Positions 7,048-9,378 of a DNA stretch of 9,378 bases are shown here, one piece after another; within the stretch, counting starts at the first letter, position 1, and every line of letters starts with the position of its first letter. The notes under the pieces are model-generated. The model did no database searches. It worked only from the letters and a program-made list of their open reading frames with translations, and had not been told where the DNA came from. Source of the stretch: an uncultured Lachnospiraceae bacterium. Lineage in GTDB: Bacteria; Bacillota; Clostridia; Lachnospirales; Lachnospiraceae. The stretch spans positions 1 through 9,378 of the forward strand of contig CAMWWJ010000122.1 of assembly GCA_947177925.1 (NCBI GenBank), in the 5' to 3' direction. Position numbers and translations under genes: made by a program.

Positions 7048-7089
7048 CAACTCCCTGTAAATTCCATATGTTATGGTATAAAGGAGTTG
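7048..7089 (+). promoter_or_regulatory. Hairpin that can sequester a ribosome binding site
   Basis: CAACTCC (7048-7054) is a perfect complement of GGAGTTG (7083-7089), which contains the Shine-Dalgarno core of the small gene starting at 7095. Inside lies a second perfect hairpin, CCATA-TGT-TATGG (7064-7076). Folding would hide the ribosome site. There is no U-tract, so it is not a terminator. A role in translational control is inference. Confidence 0.4.
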
Positions 7090-7094
7090 AAAAT

Positions 7095-7349
7095 ATGAAT
7101 TGCTTATGGATTTTAGTATTGCTTTGCCTGTGCAACAATGGAAACTGCAATGACAGACATGACAGAGATGATGATCGTGATTGCGGGCGTGACAGGTCAA
7201 ACTCATCAAATGATGATTGTGGATGCGGTTCCACAAGACGATTTACCGAAGACAACGGATTATTTGATATGCCAAGGGGCGGGGAAGCAGGAAGAGTTCC
7301 TTCCAATTTCCAACGGGGCACCTGTGGCTGTGAAATACAGGATCAATAA
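7095..7349 (+). CDS. Small Cys- and Asp-rich protein with hydrophobic N-terminus
   Basis: No family is assigned with certainty. The 84-residue product starts with a short hydrophobic stretch (WILVLLCLC at residues 4-12), too short and with no positively charged lead to be a confident signal peptide. An Asp/Arg-rich segment follows (DRHDRDDDRD), then a CGCG motif and a Gly/Arg-rich tail ending in CGCEIQDQ. Eight cysteines are present. It resembles small high-cysteine proteins of unknown function found in Lachnospiraceae, some carrying the odd database name 'chorion class high-cysteine protein'; that link is from memory. The start is fixed by a strong AAGGAG 8 nt upstream; an in-frame ATG at 7068 has no such site and falls within the hairpin. 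An intrinsic terminator follows 12 nt after the stop. Confidence 0.7.
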   Translation: MNCLWILVLLCLCNNGNCNDRHDRDDDRDCGRDRSNSSNDDCGCGSTRRFTEDNGLFDMPRGGEAGRVPSNFQRGTCGCEIQDQ

Positions 7350-7361
7350 AATATTGCTTTG

Positions 7362-7392
7362 AAAGGCCTGCTGATTTTAGCAGGCTTTTCTT
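7362..7392 (+). terminator. Rho-independent terminator
   Basis: GCCTGCT (7366-7372), loop GATTTT, AGCAGGC (7379-7385), then TTTTCTT. A-T pairs outside the stem lengthen it. It ends transcription from the small gene and possibly the upstream GH13 cluster, and separates them from trpS. Confidence 0.9.
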
Positions 7393-7419
7393 GACGAACA
7401 GATATGAATTTGATACACT
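7391..7419 (+). promoter_or_regulatory. Sigma-A promoter of trpS
   Basis: TTGACG (7391-7396), 17 bp, TACACT (7414-7419) with TG one base upstream of the -10 (extended -10). Predicted start is near 7426, leaving a leader of only about 25 nt. This is too short for a T-box, so trpS appears not to be tRNA-regulated from this promoter. Confidence 0.75.
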
Positions 7420-7450
7420 TTTCCTAATGACTTGAAAGGACGAAAAAAAC

Positions 7451-8455
7451 ATGATCAATGATAAAAAAGTACTTTTTAGCGGTATGCAGGCAACAGGAAA
7501 TCTTACACTTGGCAATTATCTTGGAGCTTTAAAGAACTGGGTAACTTTGTCGGATGAATATGAATGCTTTTATTCCGTAGTGGATCTACATTCCATCACG
7601 ATTCGCCAGGATCCGGCAGAGCTTCGAAAAAGAGCCAGAAATCTACTGACCCTTTATATTGCGGCAGGCTTGGACCCGGAAAAGAACTGTATTTATTATC
7701 AGTCCCATGTATCGGGACATGCAGAGCTTGCATGGATTTTAAACTGTTTTACTTATATGGGCGAATTAAACCGCATGACCCAGTTTAAGGATAAGGCGGC
7801 AAAGCATGCGGATAACATCAATGCAGGGCTTTATACATATCCTGTTCTAATGGCAGCGGATATTCTGCTGTTTCAGGCTGATGTGGTTCCGGTAGGAAAG
7901 GATCAGTTACAGCATTTAGAGATTACAAGAGATATTGCAGGAAGGTTCAACGGCATTTATGGAGACGTATTTACCATGCCGGAGCCATATATAGGAAAGC
8001 AGGGAGCGAAAATCATGTCCTTACAGGATCCTGCCAGAAAAATGTCAAAGTCGGATGAAAATCCAAATGGAAGCATTTATTTGATGGATGATCCTGATAC
8101 GATCATGCGCAAATGCAAACGTGCGGTAACGGATTCGGAAGCTTCTGTCCGTTATCGGGATGAACAGCCGGGAGTAAAGAATCTGATTGATATATACTGC
8201 GCCTGCACCAATAAGACACCGGATGAGGTGGAAAAGGAATTTGACGGGAAAGGCTATGGAGACTTCAAGATGGCTGTAGGAGAGTCTGTAGTCAGTGTCT
8301 TAAAGCCCATTCAGGACCGTTTTGAACAGCTTTTGAAGGATAAGGCATATATTGACGGCGTGATTAAAGAAAATGGTGAGAAGGCCAACTATTATGCTTT
8401 AAAGACATTGCGCAAGGTACAGAAAAAAGTGGGCTTTCCGGAAAGAATCAGATAA
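7451..8455 (+). CDS. trpS: Tryptophanyl-tRNA synthetase
   Basis: Charges tRNA-Trp with tryptophan using ATP in the cytoplasm. The 334-residue protein is the usual length for bacterial class Ic TrpRS. The N-terminal motif FSGMQATGNLTLGNYLGA (9-26) contains the HIGH-equivalent TLGN at 19-22. Trp/ATP-site motifs GKDQLQH (149-155) and KMSKS (197-201) are intact, and the C-terminal helical domain recognises the anticodon. The ATG is preceded by GAAAGGA at 10-nt spacing. The gene is monocistronic by appearance: a terminator and its own promoter lie just upstream, and its 3' end overlaps the convergent pseudouridine synthase gene by 8 bp. Confidence 0.97.
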   Translation: MINDKKVLFSGMQATGNLTLGNYLGALKNWVTLSDEYECFYSVVDLHSITIRQDPAELRKRARNLLTLYIAAGLDPEKNCIYYQSHVSGHAELAWILNCFTYMGELNRMTQFKDKAAKHADNINAGLYTYPVLMAADILLFQADVVPVGKDQLQHLEITRDIAGRFNGIYGDVFTMPEPYIGKQGAKIMSLQDPARKMSKSDENPNGSIYLMDDPDTIMRKCKRAVTDSEASVRYRDEQPGVKNLIDIYCACTNKTPDEVEKEFDGKGYGDFKMAVGESVVSVLKPIQDRFEQLLKDKAYIDGVIKENGEKANYYALKTLRKVQKKVGFPERIR

Positions 8456-9338
8456 GTTTTTCCATATCGGGAGGAACCGGGGCGGTAAAGGTCATAGGTT
8501 CCTTTGTGATAGGATGATGAAAGGAAAGCTTATAGGAGTGTAGGGCCTGTCTTGTGATAAGCTCCATATTCCCATGATAAAGGGAATCCCCTAAAAGCGG
8601 GTGTCCCAGATAGCTCATATGAACACGGATTTGATGGGTGCGTCCTGTTTCCAGATGTAAGGAAATCAGGTCGTATCCATTTTTTTCCTGCAGCTTTCTG
8701 TAATGGGTAACGGCTCGTTCCCCTTTTTGAAAATCCACACATCTGGTAATCAGCGAATCTGACATGCGGGCAATGGGGGCGTTGACGGTGCCTTCATTGG
8801 GAAGAGGCTCCTTCCCCTGTGAAACAAGTGCCAGATACTCTCTTTTGATGTTCCTTTCTGCAATCATAGTGGACAAAATCCCGGCAGCCACCATATGCTT
8901 GGAAAGCAGAATCAGGCCGGAGGTGTCCCGATCTAGCCGGTTCGTACAGCGGAACACATAGGGAATGCCCTGCTTTTCATAATAATGCACCACTCCATTG
9001 GCAAGAGTTCCTTCATAGTGGTTTAAGGAAGGATGCACGGGCATATGGGCAGGCTTATTAACGATCAAAATATCTTCATCTTCATAAAGAATATCCAGGG
9101 GTATCTCACAGGGGACGATATTGGCGGAGGATTCTTTTTCCGTGAGATGGATCGTGAGACAGTCATCGGCAGAAAGTTTTTCGTTTACATAACACCACTT
9201 CCCGTTTAAAAGGATGCTTTCGGGGATTTTCTTTAAGGCAATGATGGATTGCCTGGAAAAGTTTTTGGAGCGTAAGTAGTTGTATATGGTGGAAGCGTGG
9301 TGGGCTTTTTCGATTTGGAAGGTGAAGGTTCGGTGCAT
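8448..9338 (-). CDS. RluA-family pseudouridine synthase
   Basis: Isomerises uridine to pseudouridine in rRNA or tRNA; the exact target cannot be told from the sequence. The protein has 296 residues. An N-terminal segment to about residue 70 resembles an S4-like RNA-binding domain (SRQSIIALKK, then ILLNGK). The catalytic domain carries ILIVNKPAHMPVHPS (90-104), NRLDRDTSGL (133-142) with catalytic Asp136, KREYLALV, and LETGRTHQIRVH (229-240). The closest well-known groups are RluA/RluC/RluD and Bacillus YhcT/YjbO-type proteins. The ATG at 9338 has AAAAGGA about 10 nt upstream. A TATAAT lies at the right edge of the window. Its stop overlaps the end of trpS on the opposite strand. Confidence 0.93.
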   Translation of the reverse strand: MHRTFTFQIEKAHHASTIYNYLRSKNFSRQSIIALKKIPESILLNGKWCYVNEKLSADDCLTIHLTEKESSANIVPCEIPLDILYEDEDILIVNKPAHMPVHPSLNHYEGTLANGVVHYYEKQGIPYVFRCTNRLDRDTSGLILLSKHMVAAGILSTMIAERNIKREYLALVSQGKEPLPNEGTVNAPIARMSDSLITRCVDFQKGERAVTHYRKLQEKNGYDLISLHLETGRTHQIRVHMSYLGHPLLGDSLYHGNMELITRQALHSYKLSFHHPITKEPMTFTAPVPPDMEKLI

Positions 9339-9368
9339 GGCTTTTTGGTCCTTTTTGTTTTTGGGGTT

Positions 9369-9374
9369 ATTATA
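9369..9374 (-). promoter_or_regulatory. Probable -10 box of the pseudouridine synthase gene
   Basis: A consensus TATAAT reads leftward at the window edge, about 30 nt before the ATG at 9338. The matching -35 would lie outside the window, so only half the promoter is seen. Confidence 0.55.
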
Positions 9375-9378
9375 GCAT

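Noticed and set aside
7138..7362. A 74-codon frame overlapping the Cys-rich small gene.
   Set aside because: There is no ribosome site, and the other frame has a strong one. It ends at the edge of the terminator stem and is treated as a shadow frame.

Overview
This window looks like chromosomal DNA of a low-to-moderate GC Firmicute of class Clostridia, most likely a Lachnospiraceae relative. The reasons are A-rich, strongly purine-biased Shine-Dalgarno sites, consensus sigma-A promoters, a class II EPSP synthase, a Thermotoga/Bacillus-type (I-beta) DAHP synthase, a DUF5662-like protein and a small Cys-rich protein of a kind common in that family. The lineage is inferred from protein style only. 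No tRNA, rRNA, CRISPR array, insertion sequence or phage gene is visible.

Layout. Positions 1-3282 hold a leftward operon for aromatic amino acid synthesis: aroF (DAHP synthase, first step of the shikimate pathway), a tyrA prephenate dehydrogenase with a C-terminal ACT domain (tyrosine branch), and aroA (EPSP synthase, cut by the left edge). aroF is driven by a near-perfect promoter (TTGACA-17-TACAAT). Palindromes lie just upstream of its -35 box, and its roughly 120-nt leader can fold into nested, mutually exclusive stems. Positions 3283-3737 are a divergent intergenic region carrying this promoter and a second strong one (TTGACA-17-TAAAAT) facing right.

Positions 3738-7033 hold three rightward genes: a Sir2-like protein, a 622-aa glycogen-debranching-type GH13 protein, and a DUF5662-like, HD-like protein that starts 1 nt after the GH13 stop. 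The striking point is that the first two are full-length, intact reading frames whose catalytic residues are replaced. The sirtuin has lost its catalytic His and most NAD-loop residues but keeps a Cys4 zinc site. The GH13 protein has lost the nucleophile, the transition-state Asp and the region I Asp/Asn/His set, while nearby family motifs stay almost canonical. They look like two adjacent pseudoenzymes kept for binding or regulatory roles, and this is the best candidate here for an undescribed system.

Positions 7095-7349 encode a small Cys/Asp-rich protein whose ribosome binding site can be buried in a hairpin. It is followed by a clear intrinsic terminator, then trpS (tryptophanyl-tRNA synthetase) with its own promoter and a short leader. 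trpS converges on an RluA-family pseudouridine synthase gene, and the two coding ends overlap by 8 bp.
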